In this document: in pieces, positions 9,919-20,368 of the stretch | How the letters are laid out: each line of letters opens with the position of its first letter | Numbering within the stretch: the first letter of the stretch is position 1 | Source of the DNA: Pseudomonas sp. 7P_10.2_Bac1 | Lineage (GTDB): Bacteria > Pseudomonadota > Gammaproteobacteria > Pseudomonadales > Pseudomonadaceae | Reading direction: 5' to 3' | Assembly (NCBI RefSeq): GCF_025465935.1 | Contig: NZ_JANLNV010000059.1 | Location: 248,001-312,000, forward strand | DNA length: 64,000 nucleotides | Program-made: the position numbers and the translations under genes | The notes under the pieces: generated by a model | The model's database searches: none | What the model was told of the DNA's origin: nothing | Seen by the model: the letters and a program-made list of their open reading frames with translations, nothing else

Positions 9919-10509
9919 TCAATTAAGCATCTCGCCCTGCATCTCTTCGAGCAGGGCTTGAATGCCATCCAGACGCTGCTGCGGGTCGTCGACCTGCAGC
10001 AAGTCAATCTTGTCCTCTTCAGCAAAAGGCAGCAGGTACGCCAACTGGTTGGCCAATGACTGCTGACCCGTGACCTCGGTATTCATGTTCAACGCCGCGA
10101 CCATCGGGTGCTCGGCCAACGTTTTGAGCAAGGCCAGGAGGTCTAGATCCTCTTCCTGCAAAGGTTGCTCCGGGATCTCATCCAGCCAGTCCACTTCGGC
10201 CACCAGCAGGTGGTCACGCTGCAACTCAGTGCTCAACACTTCAAAGCGCCGCCCGCCCTCAATGCGAATCCCCAGCAAGCCGTTTTCCTGTTTCTGGAAA
10301 TCACTCACCCGCGCTTCACAGCCGATCCCGGCGATATCAGGTTCAGCGTCGCCGGTTTCACTGCCGTCCAGGATGCACACCACTCCAAACCCGGTGCCTT
10401 GCTTCATGCAACGGGCAATCATGTCCAGGTAACGGGCCTCAAACACTTGCAGGTCCAGTACGCAGCCCGGGAAGAGCACCGTACTCAAGGGGAACAATGG
10501 CAACTTCAT
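9919..10509 (-). CDS. LON N-terminal substrate-binding domain protein
   Basis: A 196-residue protein consisting of only the N-terminal (PUA-like) substrate-binding domain of Lon. It opens with LPLFPLSTVLFPGCVLDLQV and FEARYLDMI, and has no AAA+ or Ser-Lys protease part. Such stand-alone domains are common in Pseudomonas, but their role is not settled; binding of unfolded proteins is a family-based guess. It follows lrgB on the same strand with a 10-base gap, so it may be the last gene of that operon. Confidence 0.88.
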   Translation of the reverse strand: MKLPLFPLSTVLFPGCVLDLQVFEARYLDMIARCMKQGTGFGVVCILDGSETGDAEPDIAGIGCEARVSDFQKQENGLLGIRIEGGRRFEVLSTELQRDHLLVAEVDWLDEIPEQPLQEEDLDLLALLKTLAEHPMVAALNMNTEVTGQQSLANQLAYLLPFAEEDKIDLLQVDDPQQRLDGIQALLEEMQGEMLN

Positions 10510-10519
10510 ACAACCCTCC

Positions 10520-11236
10520 TTACACCACGAGGGTCACGGCCAGCGGCAAAAATACCGCCGTGCCTACGCCCATTAAACTCATTGCCAATGCCGCAAAAGC
10601 ACCTGCCTCTTCACCTTCGTGCAGGGCCACCGAAGTGCCCACTGCGTGGGCCGTCATGCCCAGCGCCATGCCGCGCGCCTCAGGGCTGTGGACCTTGAGC
10701 AAGTTCAACAGGGCCGGGCCGAAAATGGCCCCAATCACCCCAGTGATCAATACAAACACCGCCGCCAGTGCGGCAACGCCGCCGATCTGCTCCGCGACCA
10801 GCATGGCAATCGGTGAGGTCACCGACTTGGGCGCCAGGGTCATCAGCATCATGCGCTCAGCACCAAACCACCAGGCCAGCAGCACGCCCAATACGGTCGC
10901 CAACACCCCGCCTATCACCAGCGTAGTAAAAATAGGCCAGAACAGCTGGCGGATTCGCCGCAGATTCAAGTAAAGCGGCACCGCCAGCGCCACCGTCGCC
11001 GGGCCCAACAGGATGGTCAGGATTTCAGTACTTTTACGGTATTCGTCATAGGCCAGCCCGCAACTGACCAACACCCCGATCACCAACAGCATGCTGGCCA
11101 GCACCGGCTGCAGAAAGATCCAGCGCGTTTTCTCGTAACCGGCGAGTACCAGTTGATAAGCCCCCAGGGTAATGCCGATGCCAAACAACGGATGATGGAT
11201 AACCGACTGCCAGGCGCCTTGCCACTCGACGCTCAT
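10520..11236 (-). CDS. lrgB: LrgB/CidB family membrane protein
   Basis: A 238-residue protein with about seven membrane segments, of the LrgB family. The C-terminal family motif is visible as GMTAHAVGTSVALHEGEEAGAFAALAMSL (broken here by family-specific changes). The pair with LrgA resembles holin-antiholin modulators of murein hydrolase export and autolysis; later work links them to pyruvate or by-product transport. It overlaps lrgA by four bases (ATGA), so the two are coupled. Confidence 0.9.
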   Translation of the reverse strand: MSVEWQGAWQSVIHHPLFGIGITLGAYQLVLAGYEKTRWIFLQPVLASMLLVIGVLVSCGLAYDEYRKSTEILTILLGPATVALAVPLYLNLRRIRQLFWPIFTTLVIGGVLATVLGVLLAWWFGAERMMLMTLAPKSVTSPIAMLVAEQIGGVAALAAVFVLITGVIGAIFGPALLNLLKVHSPEARGMALGMTAHAVGTSVALHEGEEAGAFAALAMSLMGVGTAVFLPLAVTLVV

Positions 11237-11592
11237 GATCGCTCCTTGGCTGCCTGTGACTTGACCATGCGCTGCATCAATACGCCGACAAAGGCCATCG
11301 AGAGCAGCAGCGACAAGACCAATGCCCCGGCAATGGCCCAGAAATCAGCGGCAATGTCGGCGGCATAGACCATGACGCCCACCGCGGGCGGCACCAATAG
11401 CAGGGGCAAGTAACGCAACAGGCCTTTCGCCGCTTCATTCAAGGACTCGCTGACCTCGCCACACACCAGCAAGTACACCAGTAACAGCAACAGGCCGATA
11501 ATCGGGCCGGGCAGTACCGCAATGAACAGGTGGTTGAGGGCGGTGCCCAGCAATTGAAACAGCACCAGCCAGGTCAGGCCGCGTAACAACAT
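11233..11592 (-). CDS. lrgA: CidA/LrgA family holin-like protein
   Basis: A 119-residue protein with four predicted membrane helices and the family core LPGPIIGLLLLLVYLLVCG. It is the partner of the LrgB homologue encoded just downstream. It could be called cidA or lrgA; the two cannot be separated from sequence alone. No LysR regulator (CidR) is adjacent. It is divergent from the MORN-repeat lipoprotein, with a 186-base gap that must contain both promoters. Confidence 0.88.
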   Translation of the reverse strand: MLLRGLTWLVLFQLLGTALNHLFIAVLPGPIIGLLLLLVYLLVCGEVSESLNEAAKGLLRYLPLLLVPPAVGVMVYAADIAADFWAIAGALVLSLLLSMAFVGVLMQRMVKSQAAKERS

Positions 11593-11778
11593 GTCATCTC
11601 TCCAGCGATCTGTTTGCGCGCCGCATTATAAGCATGACATGGCAAACCTCGCCCAAGCGCAGCAGAGTCCGCTACCACCTGTACTGAAAAACGGAATATC
11701 TGCGCATGTTTCATCTGCCCCTATAGACAGCTTTTTTTGCTTCGGCATACTCGGCAGCCTAACTATCCGGATCCCGCT

Positions 11779-13461
11779 ATGCGCCCACTTGCTCCCCTTG
11801 CTTTAACCCTGCTTTTGACGGCCTGCGGTGATGGCGAATCGCTATTGCCGCCTGACGCACGCCTGCCCGACGGCGGCCGTTACCGGGGTGAAGTGGTCAA
11901 TGGGTTGCTGCAAGGCCAGGGCCGTATCGACTACCCGAACGGCAGTTGGTACGCAGGCCAGTTCAAAAATGGCCAATGGCACGGCCAGGGCGAGTGGCAC
12001 GGCAGCAGCGGCGAGGTCTATATCGGCTATTTCGAGCTGGGCCTGTTCAATGGGCAAGGCAGCCTGAGCACCCATAACAGCAGCTATGTGGGGGGCTTCA
12101 AGAACGGCCGACGCGAAGGTGAAGGCACGCTCAAAGAAGGCAGCATGAGCTATCGCGGCGAATTCCACGACGACGAATACTCGGGGCTCGGGCACCTGGA
12201 GCTGGACGACGGCAGCCAATATGTGGGCCAGTTCGCCAACGGCAAGCCCAACGGCGAAGGCAAGCGCAGCGATTCCACCGGCAATGAATTCAGCGGGCAC
12301 TTCGTCAACGGCCAGCTCGAAGGCAACGGTACATTCAACAGTGCTGACGGCGACCAGTACGCCGGCGGCTTCAAAAATAACCAGTTGAACGGTAAAGGCC
12401 GCTATGAAAATGCCGACGGCGACGTCTGGATCGGCGATTTCAAAGACGGCGCGCTGTCGGGCAAGGGCGAGTTGATCGGCGTCGACGGCAGTCACTACCG
12501 CGGCATGTTCAACGAATGGCGCTTCAATGGCCCCGGCCATTTGAGCATGACCGATGGCAGCACCTACATTGGCGACTTTGCCGCCGACACGTACCAGGGC
12601 AACGGTACGCTGACCTCCAGTGACGGAACCGTCGAAAGCGGTTTTTGGATCAATGGCCAGCGGGTTCGCGACGCCAAAGGCGAGCTGCTGCCCGACTCGC
12701 TGGAACTGGGCCTGCTCAACCAGGGCGAGTTGCTGAACCAGGCGCTGCAGGCGGTCCCGCCCTCCACGCCAGCCATTGAGCTGTACAGCCTGGTCGTAGC
12801 GGGCGACGGCAAACAAAGCGTTTTCATGCGTGAAGCCGACTACGTGACTGACATGCTCGCCAGCCGTTTCGGCAGCCGTGGCCACATCACCCTGGTCAAC
12901 CATCGCGACCACTTGATGGACCGCCCCATGGCCACCCGTGAAAACCTGCACCGCGCAGCCAAAACCCTGGCGGAGCGCACCGGGCCGGAAGACCTGGTGT
13001 TTATCTACCTGACCAGCCACGGCACCCAAGAGCATGAGCTGGTACTCGACCAGCCGCGCCTGGAGTTGGCTGACCTGCCCGCCGATGAACTCGCCGCCGC
13101 CCTCGAGCCGCTGAAAAACCGTGACAAGATCATCGTGATTTCATCCTGCTATTCGGGTGGTTTCATACCGGCGCTCAAAGATGACAGAACCCTGATCATG
13201 ACCGCCTCTCGCGAGGACCGTGTGTCGTTTGGCTGCTCGGAAGAAGCCGATTTCACTTATTTCGGCAATGCCTTGTTCGCCCAGGCGCTGAACCAGACCG
13301 ACGACCTGAAAAAAGCCTTCAAACTGGCCAAGGAGTCCATCGCAGAGCGTGAGCAGACTGATGGCTACGAAGCCTCTGAACCGCAAATGTGGGCTCCAAA
13401 AGGCGTGCTGAACCACTGGCAACGCCTGCGCCAGCAGCAAGCCAAACAGGCACTGCATTAA
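11779..13461 (+). CDS. Lipoprotein with MORN repeats and a C13/caspase-like peptidase domain
   Basis: A 560-residue protein in three parts. Residues 1-16 form a lipoprotein signal with lipobox LTAC (Cys16). Residues about 30-300 hold roughly ten MORN-type repeats of the form Y-x-G-x-F-x-x-G-x-x-x-G-x-G, for example YAGQFKNGQWHGQGEW and YVGQFANGKPNGEGK. The C-terminal part, from about residue 335, is a legumain/caspase-like (C13) peptidase with the His-Cys dyad at about His414 (YLTSHGTQ) and Cys457 (VISSCYSGGF). It would be an envelope-anchored cysteine peptidase whose MORN region may bind lipid or protein. Substrate and role are unknown. The start at 11779 is chosen because it begins the signal directly; an upstream ATG at 11737 would bury it. 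Confidence 0.9.
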   Translation: MRPLAPLALTLLLTACGDGESLLPPDARLPDGGRYRGEVVNGLLQGQGRIDYPNGSWYAGQFKNGQWHGQGEWHGSSGEVYIGYFELGLFNGQGSLSTHNSSYVGGFKNGRREGEGTLKEGSMSYRGEFHDDEYSGLGHLELDDGSQYVGQFANGKPNGEGKRSDSTGNEFSGHFVNGQLEGNGTFNSADGDQYAGGFKNNQLNGKGRYENADGDVWIGDFKDGALSGKGELIGVDGSHYRGMFNEWRFNGPGHLSMTDGSTYIGDFAADTYQGNGTLTSSDGTVESGFWINGQRVRDAKGELLPDSLELGLLNQGELLNQALQAVPPSTPAIELYSLVVAGDGKQSVFMREADYVTDMLASRFGSRGHITLVNHRDHLMDRPMATRENLHRAAKTLAERTGPEDLVFIYLTSHGTQEHELVLDQPRLELADLPADELAAALEPLKNRDKIIVISSCYSGGFIPALKDDRTLIMTASREDRVSFGCSEEADFTYFGNALFAQALNQTDDLKKAFKLAKESIAEREQTDGYEASEPQMWAPKGVLNHWQRLRQQQAKQALH

Positions 13462-13522
13462 ATCTGTTGAACAGCAAGCCCACAAAGAAGGACTAAGCTG
13501 AATGTATCAAGGGAGAACTCGC

Positions 13523-14164
13523 ATGTACTTGACGCCTCAGCACATCTTGCTCGCGGGGGCCACCGGCCTGACCGGTGAGCTCTTGCTCGACCGCCTGCTC
13601 AACGAGCCCACCATCGAACGCGTACTAGCGCCTTCGCGCAAGCCGCTGGCCAAGCACCCGAAACTGGAAAACCCGGTGGGTGATCCTGTCGTGTTTTTGC
13701 CCCAACTCAGCGGCCCTGTCGATGTGGCCTTCTGTTGCCTGGGCACCACCATCAAGCAGGCAGGTTCGGAAGAAGCTTTCCGTGCCGTGGATCACGACAT
13801 GGTCGTGGCCTTTGCCAAGCGCGCCCTGGACATGGGGGCCAAGCACCTGATCGTGATTAGCGCGATCGGCGCCGACCCCAAATCCTCGGTGTTCTATAGC
13901 CGGGTCAAAGGTGAGATGGAGCAATCATTGCGCGCCCAAGGCTGGCCGCAACTGACCATCGCCCGTCCTTCGCTATTGATCGGTGAGCGTCAGGAAGAAC
14001 GCCCCGTAGAAAAAATCGCGGGCACGCTGTCCAAACTGATCCCGGGCAAATACCACGGTATTGAAGCCTGCGAACTGGCCCGCGCCGTATGGCGTCTGGC
14101 ATTGGAAGAGCAGAGCGGCGTGCGGGTGGTTGAGTCGGATGAATTGCGCAAGCTGGGCAAGTAA
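13523..14164 (+). CDS. NAD(P)-binding oxidoreductase, HTATIP2/SDRa-like
   Basis: A 213-residue Rossmann-fold protein of the atypical SDR type related to eukaryotic HTATIP2/TIP30. The nucleotide-binding motif is [15 protein letters not shown], and [14 protein letters not shown] carries the YxxxK-like pair. No substrate can be inferred. I start at 13523 because AGGGAGA sits just before it; an alternative ATG lies at 13502. It converges on the small lipoprotein gene across a shared terminator. Confidence 0.85.
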   Translation: MYLTPQHILLAGATGLTGELLLDRLLNEPTIERVLAPSRKPLAKHPKLENPVGDPVVFLPQLSGPVDVAFCCLGTTIKQAGSEEAFRAVDHDMVVAFAKRALDMGAKHLIVISAIGADPKSSVFYSRVKGEMEQSLRAQGWPQLTIARPSLLIGERQEERPVEKIAGTLSKLIPGKYHGIEACELARAVWRLALEEQSGVRVVESDELRKLGK

Positions 14165-14175
14165 CCCGATGCGCC

Positions 14176-14196
14176 AAAGCCCTGAGCAGGGCTTTT
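14176..14196. terminator. Bidirectional terminator between convergent genes
   Basis: AAAGCCCTG/AGC/AGGGCTTTT forms a short GC stem with A and T runs on either side, so it can end transcription from both directions. It lies between the SDR-like gene and the YceK-like gene and touches the latter's stop codon. Confidence 0.8.
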
Positions 14197-14483
14197 CAAA
14201 TACCGCCGCTGGCCTGAAACCCGATACCTATCACCGTCAACACGGACAACGGCAACAACAGCGTATCCAGCAATGCACTGGCCGGCAGGTCCAGCCCCGG
14301 ATAGCTCGGGGCTTGTGCACCAAATCGCTCTGGCGCACAGCACCCGCCCTGCAGCGCATACCAATCCAGGCGCGTGCCTGAATACACAATCGGCGCGCCT
14401 GGCTTGGCGGCGTCCAGCGTTCGAACACTGGCACAACCGCCGAGCTGCAAAAGCATCAACACGCCCAGCAGCGTCTTATTCAT
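14196..14483 (-). CDS. YceK/YidQ-family small lipoprotein
   Basis: A 95-residue protein starting [20 protein letters not shown], a lipoprotein signal with lipobox LGGC. The rest, with [17 protein letters not shown], a short loop, and [21 protein letters not shown], matches the YceK/YidQ (DUF1375) pattern. Function is unknown; it is expected in the outer or inner membrane. The start overlaps the ubiX 3' end by eight bases, so it is probably coexpressed with mpl and ubiX. Confidence 0.85.
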   Translation of the reverse strand: MNKTLLGVLMLLQLGGCASVRTLDAAKPGAPIVYSGTRLDWYALQGGCCAPERFGAQAPSYPGLDLPASALLDTLLLPLSVLTVIGIGFQASGGI

Positions 14484-15105
14484 CGCCGCCCACATGGTGC
14501 TCGCCCCAACGCGGGAGCATGTCTTGCGGGATGTTAAGCAGGTTGAGAATGCGCGCAACCATGAAGTCCACCAGGTCATCAATGGTCTGCGGCTGATGAT
14601 AAAAGCCAGGGGATGCAGGCAGGATGATCGCGCCCATATTCGACAGTTTGAGCATGTTTTCCAGGTGGATACTGGAATACGGCGCCTCACGAGGCACCAG
14701 GATCAGTTGGCGACGCTCTTTGAGCGTCACATCCGCGGCCCGCTCAATCAGGTTATTGCAAGCCCCGGTAGCAATCGCTGACAAAGTGCCTGTGGAACAC
14801 GGCACCACCACCATCGCCGCTGGCGCACCGGACCCTGAAGCCACCGGCGACATCCAGTCTTCCTTGCCATAAACACGAATCTGCCCAGCGGCGGCGCCTG
14901 TGTACTCGGTCAGAAAGGTCTGCATCGCCTGGGGCTTGGCCGGCAGGTTGACGTCAGTTTCTGTCGCCATGACTAGTTGCGCGGCCTTGGAAATCAGGAA
15001 GTGCACCTCGCGATCTTCCCGCACCAGACAATCAAGCAGGCGCAACGCGTAGGGCATGCCTGAGGCGCCGGTCACGGCCAGAGTAATGCGCTCCGGGCCG
15101 CTCAT
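14476..15105 (-). CDS. ubiX: Flavin prenyltransferase UbiX
   Basis: A 209-residue flavin prenyltransferase. It joins a dimethylallyl group to FMN to make the prenyl-FMN cofactor needed by UbiD decarboxylase in ubiquinone synthesis. Signatures include [17 protein letters not shown] at the N-terminus, [15 protein letters not shown], and [19 protein letters not shown] with [17 protein letters not shown]. Its ATG overlaps the mpl stop. The mpl-ubiX order matches other pseudomonads. Confidence 0.95.
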   Translation of the reverse strand: MSGPERITLAVTGASGMPYALRLLDCLVREDREVHFLISKAAQLVMATETDVNLPAKPQAMQTFLTEYTGAAAGQIRVYGKEDWMSPVASGSGAPAAMVVVPCSTGTLSAIATGACNNLIERAADVTLKERRQLILVPREAPYSSIHLENMLKLSNMGAIILPASPGFYHQPQTIDDLVDFMVARILNLLNIPQDMLPRWGEHHVGGDE

Positions 15106-16451
15106 TGCAGCGCTTCCGCCAACTTGCCATGCAGGCCGCCGAAGCCGCCGTTGCTCATGATCACCACGTGGGTGCCCGGCTTGGCCTGGGCTTTGACGTC
15201 AGCAATGATGGCCTCCAGTGAATCGCAGACCCGCGTTGGCACTGGGCTCGATGCCACCGTCGCGGCCAGGTCCCAGCCCAGGTTCGGTGGCGCGTACCAG
15301 ACCACGTGGTCGGCCAGGGTCACACTGCCCGGCAAGCCGTCGCGGTGAGCACCGAGCTTCATGGAGTTGGAGCGCGGCTCAATGACAGCGATCAGCGGTG
15401 CGTCGCCAATACGTTTACGCAAGCCATCCAGGGTGGTGGCAATCGCCGTCGGATGGTGAGCGAAATCGTCGTAAATGGTAATGCCGTGGACTTCGGCGAC
15501 TTTTTCCATGCGACGTTTCACGCTTTTAAATGCACTCAAACCGTCGATTGCCATGCTCGGCACCACGCCCACATGGCGAGCCGCCGCCAGGGTCGCCAAG
15601 GCGTTGGCAACGTTGTGCTGGCCGGTCATGTCCCACTCAACCGTGCCCTGCACCACGCCTTCAAACAGCACTTCAAAGCGCGAACCGTCTTCGCTTAGCA
15701 GCCTGGCTTGCCACTGGCCGCCTTCGCCGGTGGTTTGCACTGGTGTCCAGCAGCCCATTTCGATCACACGCTGCAACGCTGGCTCAGTGGTCGGGTGTAT
15801 TACCAGGCCTTCACTTGGGATGGTGCGCACCAAATGGTGGAATTGCCGCTCAATCGCTGGCAGATCCGGGAAGATGTCCGCGTGATCAAACTCAAGGTTG
15901 TTGAGGATCGCGGTGCGCGGGCGGTAGTGAACAAATTTTGAGCGTTTGTCGAAGAAGGCGCTGTCGTATTCATCGGCTTCCACCACGAAGAACGGCGTAT
16001 CGCCCAAACGGGCCGACACGGCAAAGTTCTGTGGCACACCACCGATCAGGAAGCCCGGCGCCATGCCCGCGTGTTCCAGCACCCAGGCCAGCATGCTGCT
16101 GGTGGTGGTCTTGCCGTGCGTACCGGCCACGGCCAGCACCCAGCGCCCTTGCAGCACGTGATCGGCCAGCCATTGCGGGCCGGACACATACGGCAGGCCT
16201 TTATTGAGCACGTACTCAACCGCCGGGTTGCCCCGCGACAATGCATTGCCGATGACGATCAGATCCGGGGCTGGATCGAGCTGTTGCGGGTCGTAGCCTT
16301 GAGTCAATTCAATGCCTTGAGCTTGCAGCTGGGTGCTCATCGGCGGGTAGACGTTAGCGTCAGAACCGGTGACGTGATGGCCCAGTTCTTTGGCCAACAC
16401 CGCCAGCGAACCCATGAAAGTGCCGCAAATACCAAGAATATGAATATGCAT
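15102..16451 (-). CDS. mpl: UDP-MurNAc:L-Ala-D-Glu-mDAP ligase Mpl
   Basis: A 449-residue Mur-ligase family enzyme that reattaches recycled tripeptide to UDP-MurNAc in peptidoglycan recycling. It starts [20 protein letters not shown], has the ATP-binding loop [18 protein letters not shown], the central [20 protein letters not shown] and [11 protein letters not shown] terminator upstream isolates it from the sigma54 activator gene on the same strand. Confidence 0.96.
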   Translation of the reverse strand: MHIHILGICGTFMGSLAVLAKELGHHVTGSDANVYPPMSTQLQAQGIELTQGYDPQQLDPAPDLIVIGNALSRGNPAVEYVLNKGLPYVSGPQWLADHVLQGRWVLAVAGTHGKTTTSSMLAWVLEHAGMAPGFLIGGVPQNFAVSARLGDTPFFVVEADEYDSAFFDKRSKFVHYRPRTAILNNLEFDHADIFPDLPAIERQFHHLVRTIPSEGLVIHPTTEPALQRVIEMGCWTPVQTTGEGGQWQARLLSEDGSRFEVLFEGVVQGTVEWDMTGQHNVANALATLAAARHVGVVPSMAIDGLSAFKSVKRRMEKVAEVHGITIYDDFAHHPTAIATTLDGLRKRIGDAPLIAVIEPRSNSMKLGAHRDGLPGSVTLADHVVWYAPPNLGWDLAATVASSPVPTRVCDSLEAIIADVKAQAKPGTHVVIMSNGGFGGLHGKLAEALQ

Positions 16452-16525
16452 AGTCGACCTCGTAAATCATCGGCGAAGGGTAGGTTTTTAAGTAGCGAGC
16501 TGCAAGCGGCAAGCTTCAAGCGACA

Positions 16526-16564
16526 AGAAAAAGCCAGAGCGGTCGAGGTACCCGCCCTGGCTTA
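16526..16564 (-). terminator. Rho-independent terminator after the sigma54 activator gene
   Basis: On the minus strand, AAGCCAGGGCGGG and its near-complement CCGCTCTGGCTT form a stem followed by TTTTTC. It lies between the activator gene and mpl and probably keeps their transcripts apart. A different REP-like sequence (GCTGCAAGCGGCAAGCTTCA) sits just beyond it. Confidence 0.75.
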
Positions 16565-16589
16565 GCTCTACCCTGCTTTTACTTGCTGC

Positions 16590-18497
16590 TTACAGCTTGG
16601 CGCTTGCCGCTGCTTTAACCCCATGCTTGCGCAGCTTTCTATAGAGCGTATTGCGGCTGATACCCAATTGCGCGGCAGTTTGAGTCATGTGCCAGCGCTG
16701 TTGTTCCAATGCCGCCAGCAAGGCCAGTTTCTCGGCGTCTTCCAGTGGGCGGTCGGCGCCCGGTGTTGTCGGTTTGACCGGCACCTGACGAATGGCCACC
16801 GGCAATTCGTCGAACTCAATGACGCCGTCTTCGCACAGGGCGGCCAAGGTCCGCAGTACATTGCGCAGTTGCCGCACGTTGCCTGGCCATTGAAACTCCA
16901 GCAACGCCTGACGCGCCGTCGGGTTGATCGCAAGTGGCTGCCCATCCGCCTCCTGCGCCAGTAAAAAGTCCAGCAACTGCGACTTGTCAGTGCGATCGCG
17001 TAACGCCGGCAAGCCCACTTCCAGGCCATTGAGGCGGTAGTACAAGTCTTCACGGAAACTGCCATCCGCCACACGTTCCAGCAGCTGACGGTGGGTGGCA
17101 CTGACAATCCTGACATCGACCGCTTGCGGCTCGCCGCCAATCGGTACGACGACGCGGTCCTCCAGCACTCTTAGTAGACGGGTTTGCAGCACCAGCGGCA
17201 TGTCTCCGATTTCATCCAGAAACAACGTGCCACCATGGGCCTGTTGCAACTTGCCCTGCATCCCCTCTTTACGCGCCCCGGTAAAACTGCCGCCGCGATA
17301 GCCGAACAGCTCGCTTTCGATCAGGCTCTCGGGGATCGACGCACAGTTAAGCGCCACGAACGGTTTATCGGCTCGCTGGCTGGCTTGGTGCACAGCCTTG
17401 GCGAATGCTTCTTTGCCCGAGCCGGTTTCGCCGTTGATCAACAACGGCACGTCACGCTCAAACACCCGCAGCGCACGGCGGAAATCATTTTGCAGCGCCT
17501 CATCACCCAGGCAGATGCCGCCCAAGGGCGGGCGAACCGGCTCTGGGGCAGGCGCCACAAACACCGGCACCGAACGCGGCTGGCCGCGCAGCGCAGCAAA
17601 CAAGCGACGGCCATCCCGGGTACGCAATGGCCAACTGGCGCTGGCGTGCGTGCTTGCGCGGGCGAACAGTTCATCACGGGCGCAATCGAACACGCTGTCC
17701 ACGCCTTGCCCGAGCAAGTGGCTGCGCGTCTGCCCGAGCAGGTTCAGGCCGCTTTGATTAACCCCACAGATCACCCCGTCGCCATCAAACGCCAGCAACC
17801 CTTCACTGAACAGCCCTACCGATTCGGCCTGCACGTGAAAACGCAGCAACCATTGATGCTCGTATTGGCTGAGGAAGTAACTGCTTTCGATGGTTTTGGC
17901 CGACAGATTCACCAGCGCCATGGTGTGGAACTGGCTCTGACGCGAAGCTTCATGGCGTGCCGAAGACACGTCCAGCACGGCCAACAGTTCACCGTGCGGG
18001 TCAAATACAGGGCTCGCCGAACACGTCAGGCCGGTGTGGCGGCCGCGAAAATGCTCACCCTGATAAATACTCAGGGCCTGACGTTCTACCAGGCAGGTGC
18101 CGATGCCGTTGGTGCCTTCGCGGGCCTCGCTCCAGTCAGCGCCGAGCCACAACCCGGCATGCTCGAAGACTTTACGCTCCGTGGGCGCAGTGATGCAGTT
18201 GAGGATCACCCCGCGGGCATCGGTCAACAGCACCGCATGCCCGGCACCCGACAACTGCTGGTGCAGGCTGTTCATTTCATGCCCGGCGATGTGCAGCACC
18301 TGCTGCAAACGTTCGCGCCCTTCCAGGATACGACTGTGCTCAAGCACCGTGGGGGCGACGTTCTGCGCGGGGTCGAGGTGGTAGTCCTCCAGGCAGCGTT
18401 GCCAGGAGCGAAGGATGGAAGGGTCGCACCCCTGCGGGCGGCCCTGAATGACATTGATGACTTGTCGGGCGTGCCGATTTAAATCGGTACTGTGCAT
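16590..18497 (-). CDS. eatR: AcoR-like sigma54-dependent activator of ethanolamine catabolism
   Basis: A 635-residue enhancer-binding protein. The N-terminal part (about 1-310) contains GAF/PAS-type sensor sequence as in AcoR. The AAA+ domain has Walker [11 protein letters not shown], the sigma54-contact loop as GSFTGA (Ser in place of the usual Ala) and [12 protein letters not shown] Fis-type HTH lies at the end ([19 protein letters not shown]). It is divergent from the aldehyde dehydrogenase gene, which has a sigma54 promoter. Neighbours (ubiX, mpl, exaC-like, eat, eutBC) match the P. aeruginosa locus regulated by EatR; the symbol is by that synteny. The start [12 protein letters not shown] at 18497 matches family starts. 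Confidence 0.85.
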   Translation of the reverse strand: MHSTDLNRHARQVINVIQGRPQGCDPSILRSWQRCLEDYHLDPAQNVAPTVLEHSRILEGRERLQQVLHIAGHEMNSLHQQLSGAGHAVLLTDARGVILNCITAPTERKVFEHAGLWLGADWSEAREGTNGIGTCLVERQALSIYQGEHFRGRHTGLTCSASPVFDPHGELLAVLDVSSARHEASRQSQFHTMALVNLSAKTIESSYFLSQYEHQWLLRFHVQAESVGLFSEGLLAFDGDGVICGVNQSGLNLLGQTRSHLLGQGVDSVFDCARDELFARASTHASASWPLRTRDGRRLFAALRGQPRSVPVFVAPAPEPVRPPLGGICLGDEALQNDFRRALRVFERDVPLLINGETGSGKEAFAKAVHQASQRADKPFVALNCASIPESLIESELFGYRGGSFTGARKEGMQGKLQQAHGGTLFLDEIGDMPLVLQTRLLRVLEDRVVVPIGGEPQAVDVRIVSATHRQLLERVADGSFREDLYYRLNGLEVGLPALRDRTDKSQLLDFLLAQEADGQPLAINPTARQALLEFQWPGNVRQLRNVLRTLAALCEDGVIEFDELPVAIRQVPVKPTTPGADRPLEDAEKLALLAALEQQRWHMTQTAAQLGISRNTLYRKLRKHGVKAAASAKL

Positions 18498-18644
18498 TTT
18501 TATTGTTCTCCGCTCTGTCACGACGATCTCACTGACAGACAAAAAACAACGCCTGCAACGAATGAGAACCAGTCCAAACCGAAGACCCAGCATCCTCTTG
18601 AGCACCGCTCATTGCAATCTCGAACTGACTCATCGGTCATGGGA

Positions 18645-18695
18645 TGTGCCATTTTTGACACAAAATGTCCCGTATGTTGTACCAGCGCTGTCACA
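18645..18695. promoter_or_regulatory. Two upstream activator sites for the sigma54 promoter
   Basis: Two imperfect palindromes follow the pattern TGTR-N-CA-N4-TG-N-CACA: TGTGCCATTTTTGACACA at 18645-18662 and TGTACCAGCGCTGTCACA at 18678-18695. They are 33 bp apart, about three helical turns, and lie 65-115 bp upstream of the sigma54 promoter. This is where an enhancer-binding protein should sit; the divergent activator is the obvious candidate. Confidence 0.7.
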
Positions 18696-18758
18696 CCCGC
18701 CCGTCCAACAAGCCCCTTTAACAGCACTCACCCCCCACGCCACAAGGGTTGCAACATA

Positions 18759-18775
18759 TTGGCCCAGCCTTTGCT
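18759..18775 (+). promoter_or_regulatory. Sigma54 (-24/-12) promoter for the ethanolamine operon
   Basis: TTGGCCC-AGCCT-TTGCT matches the RpoN consensus TGGCAC-N5-TTGC, keeping the invariant GG and GC at the right spacing. It lies about 65 bases before the aldehyde dehydrogenase start and downstream of two palindromic activator sites. Confidence 0.8.
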
Positions 18776-18837
18776 CCCTTATTGGGCAGCGCCATAGCGC
18801 GTCCTCCCATAAGCAAAATAAAGCCAGGAGACATTCC

Positions 18838-20358
18838 ATGCGTTACGCACAACCCGGTACTGAAGGCTCGGTCATCACATTCAAGGGCCGCTACGGTAAC
18901 TACATCGGCGGCGAATTCGTGGCACCGGTCAAAGGCCAGTACTTCACCAACACCTCGCCGGTCAACGGCAAGGCCATCGCAGAATTCCCCCGCTCCACTG
19001 CCGAAGACATCGAAAAAGCCCTGGATGCCGCCCACGCTGCCGCTGATGCCTGGGGCGCGACCTCTGTGCAGGCGCGCTCGCTGGTGCTGCTGAAAATCGC
19101 TGACCGCATTGAACAAAACCTCGAACTGCTGGCCGTGACCGAAACCTGGGACAACGGCAAAGCTGTGCGTGAAACCCTGAACGCCGACGTGCCGCTGGCA
19201 GCCGACCACTTCCGCTACTACGCCGGGTGCATTCGTGCACAAGAAGGCAGCGCGGCAGAGATTGATGGCAACACTGTGGCGTATCACATCCACGAGCCGC
19301 TGGGCGTGGTCGGCCAGATCATCCCGTGGAACTTCCCGCTGCTGATGGCCGCCTGGAAACTCGCCCCGGCGCTGGCCGCCGGTAACTGCATCGTGCTCAA
19401 ACCGGCCGAGCAAACCCCACTGAGCATCACCGTGCTGATGGAGCTGATCGGCGATCTGCTGCCACCGGGCGTGCTGAACGTGGTGCAAGGTTTCGGCAAG
19501 GAAGCGGGCGAAGCACTGGCCACCAGCAAGCGCATCGCCAAAATCGCCTTCACCGGCTCGACGCCAGTGGGCTCGCACATCATGAAATGCGCGGCCGAGA
19601 ACATCATCCCGTCGACCGTAGAGCTGGGCGGCAAGTCTCCGAACATTTTCTTCGCGGACATCATGCAGGCCGAGCCGACCTTTATTGAGAAGGCTGCCGA
19701 AGGTCTGGTGCTGGCGTTCTTCAACCAGGGCGAAGTGTGTACCTGCCCGTCACGCGCCCTGATTCAGGAGTCGATCTACGACGACTTCATGAAAGTTGTC
19801 ATGAAGAAAGTCGAGTCGATCAAGCGTGGCGACCCACTGGACACTGACACCATGGTCGGCGCCCAGGCGTCCGAGCAGCAATTCGACAAGATCCTGTCCT
19901 ACCTGGAGATCGCTAAAAAAGAAGGTGCAGAACTGCTGACCGGCGGCCAGGTGGCCAAGCTCGAAGGCGACCTGTCGACCGGCTATTACATCCAGCCGAC
20001 CCTGCTCAAGGGCACCAACAAAATGCGCGTGTTCCAGGAAGAAATCTTTGGCCCGGTGGTCAGTATCACCACCTTCAAGGATGAAGCCGAAGCGCTGGCG
20101 ATTGCCAACGACACCGAGTTCGGCCTGGGTGCCGGCTTGTGGACCCGCGACATCAACCGCGCCTACCGCGTAGGCCGTGCCATCAAGGCCGGTCGCGTGT
20201 GGACCAACTGCTACCACCTGTACCCGGCGCACGCCGCGTTCGGCGGCTACAAAAAGTCCGGTGTCGGCCGTGAAACCCACAAGATGATGCTCGATCATTA
20301 TCAGCAGACCAAAAACCTGCTGGTGAGCTACGACATCAACCCGCTGGGCTTCTTTTAA
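18838..20358 (+). CDS. exaC: NAD-dependent acetaldehyde dehydrogenase (ExaC-like)
   Basis: A 506-residue aldehyde dehydrogenase. It should oxidise the acetaldehyde released from ethanolamine to acetate. The conserved [11 protein letters not shown] (catalytic Glu region) and [11 protein letters not shown] (catalytic Cys) are intact. The start at 18838 follows AGGAG by about seven bases; longer in-frame extensions run back through the promoter and are not credible. It is the first gene after the sigma54 promoter, with eat and eutBC behind it. Close homologues are also described as hydrazone or ethanol-pathway dehydrogenases, so its substrate range may be broad. Confidence 0.9.
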   Translation: MRYAQPGTEGSVITFKGRYGNYIGGEFVAPVKGQYFTNTSPVNGKAIAEFPRSTAEDIEKALDAAHAAADAWGATSVQARSLVLLKIADRIEQNLELLAVTETWDNGKAVRETLNADVPLAADHFRYYAGCIRAQEGSAAEIDGNTVAYHIHEPLGVVGQIIPWNFPLLMAAWKLAPALAAGNCIVLKPAEQTPLSITVLMELIGDLLPPGVLNVVQGFGKEAGEALATSKRIAKIAFTGSTPVGSHIMKCAAENIIPSTVELGGKSPNIFFADIMQAEPTFIEKAAEGLVLAFFNQGEVCTCPSRALIQESIYDDFMKVVMKKVESIKRGDPLDTDTMVGAQASEQQFDKILSYLEIAKKEGAELLTGGQVAKLEGDLSTGYYIQPTLLKGTNKMRVFQEEIFGPVVSITTFKDEAEALAIANDTEFGLGAGLWTRDINRAYRVGRAIKAGRVWTNCYHLYPAHAAFGGYKKSGVGRETHKMMLDHYQQTKNLLVSYDINPLGFF

Positions 20359-20368
20359 CCGCCCTACC

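Noticed and set aside
11842..13035. 397-residue open frame antisense to the MORN-repeat gene
   Set aside because: It mirrors the repetitive MORN codons; the apparent repeats come from the sense-strand gene.
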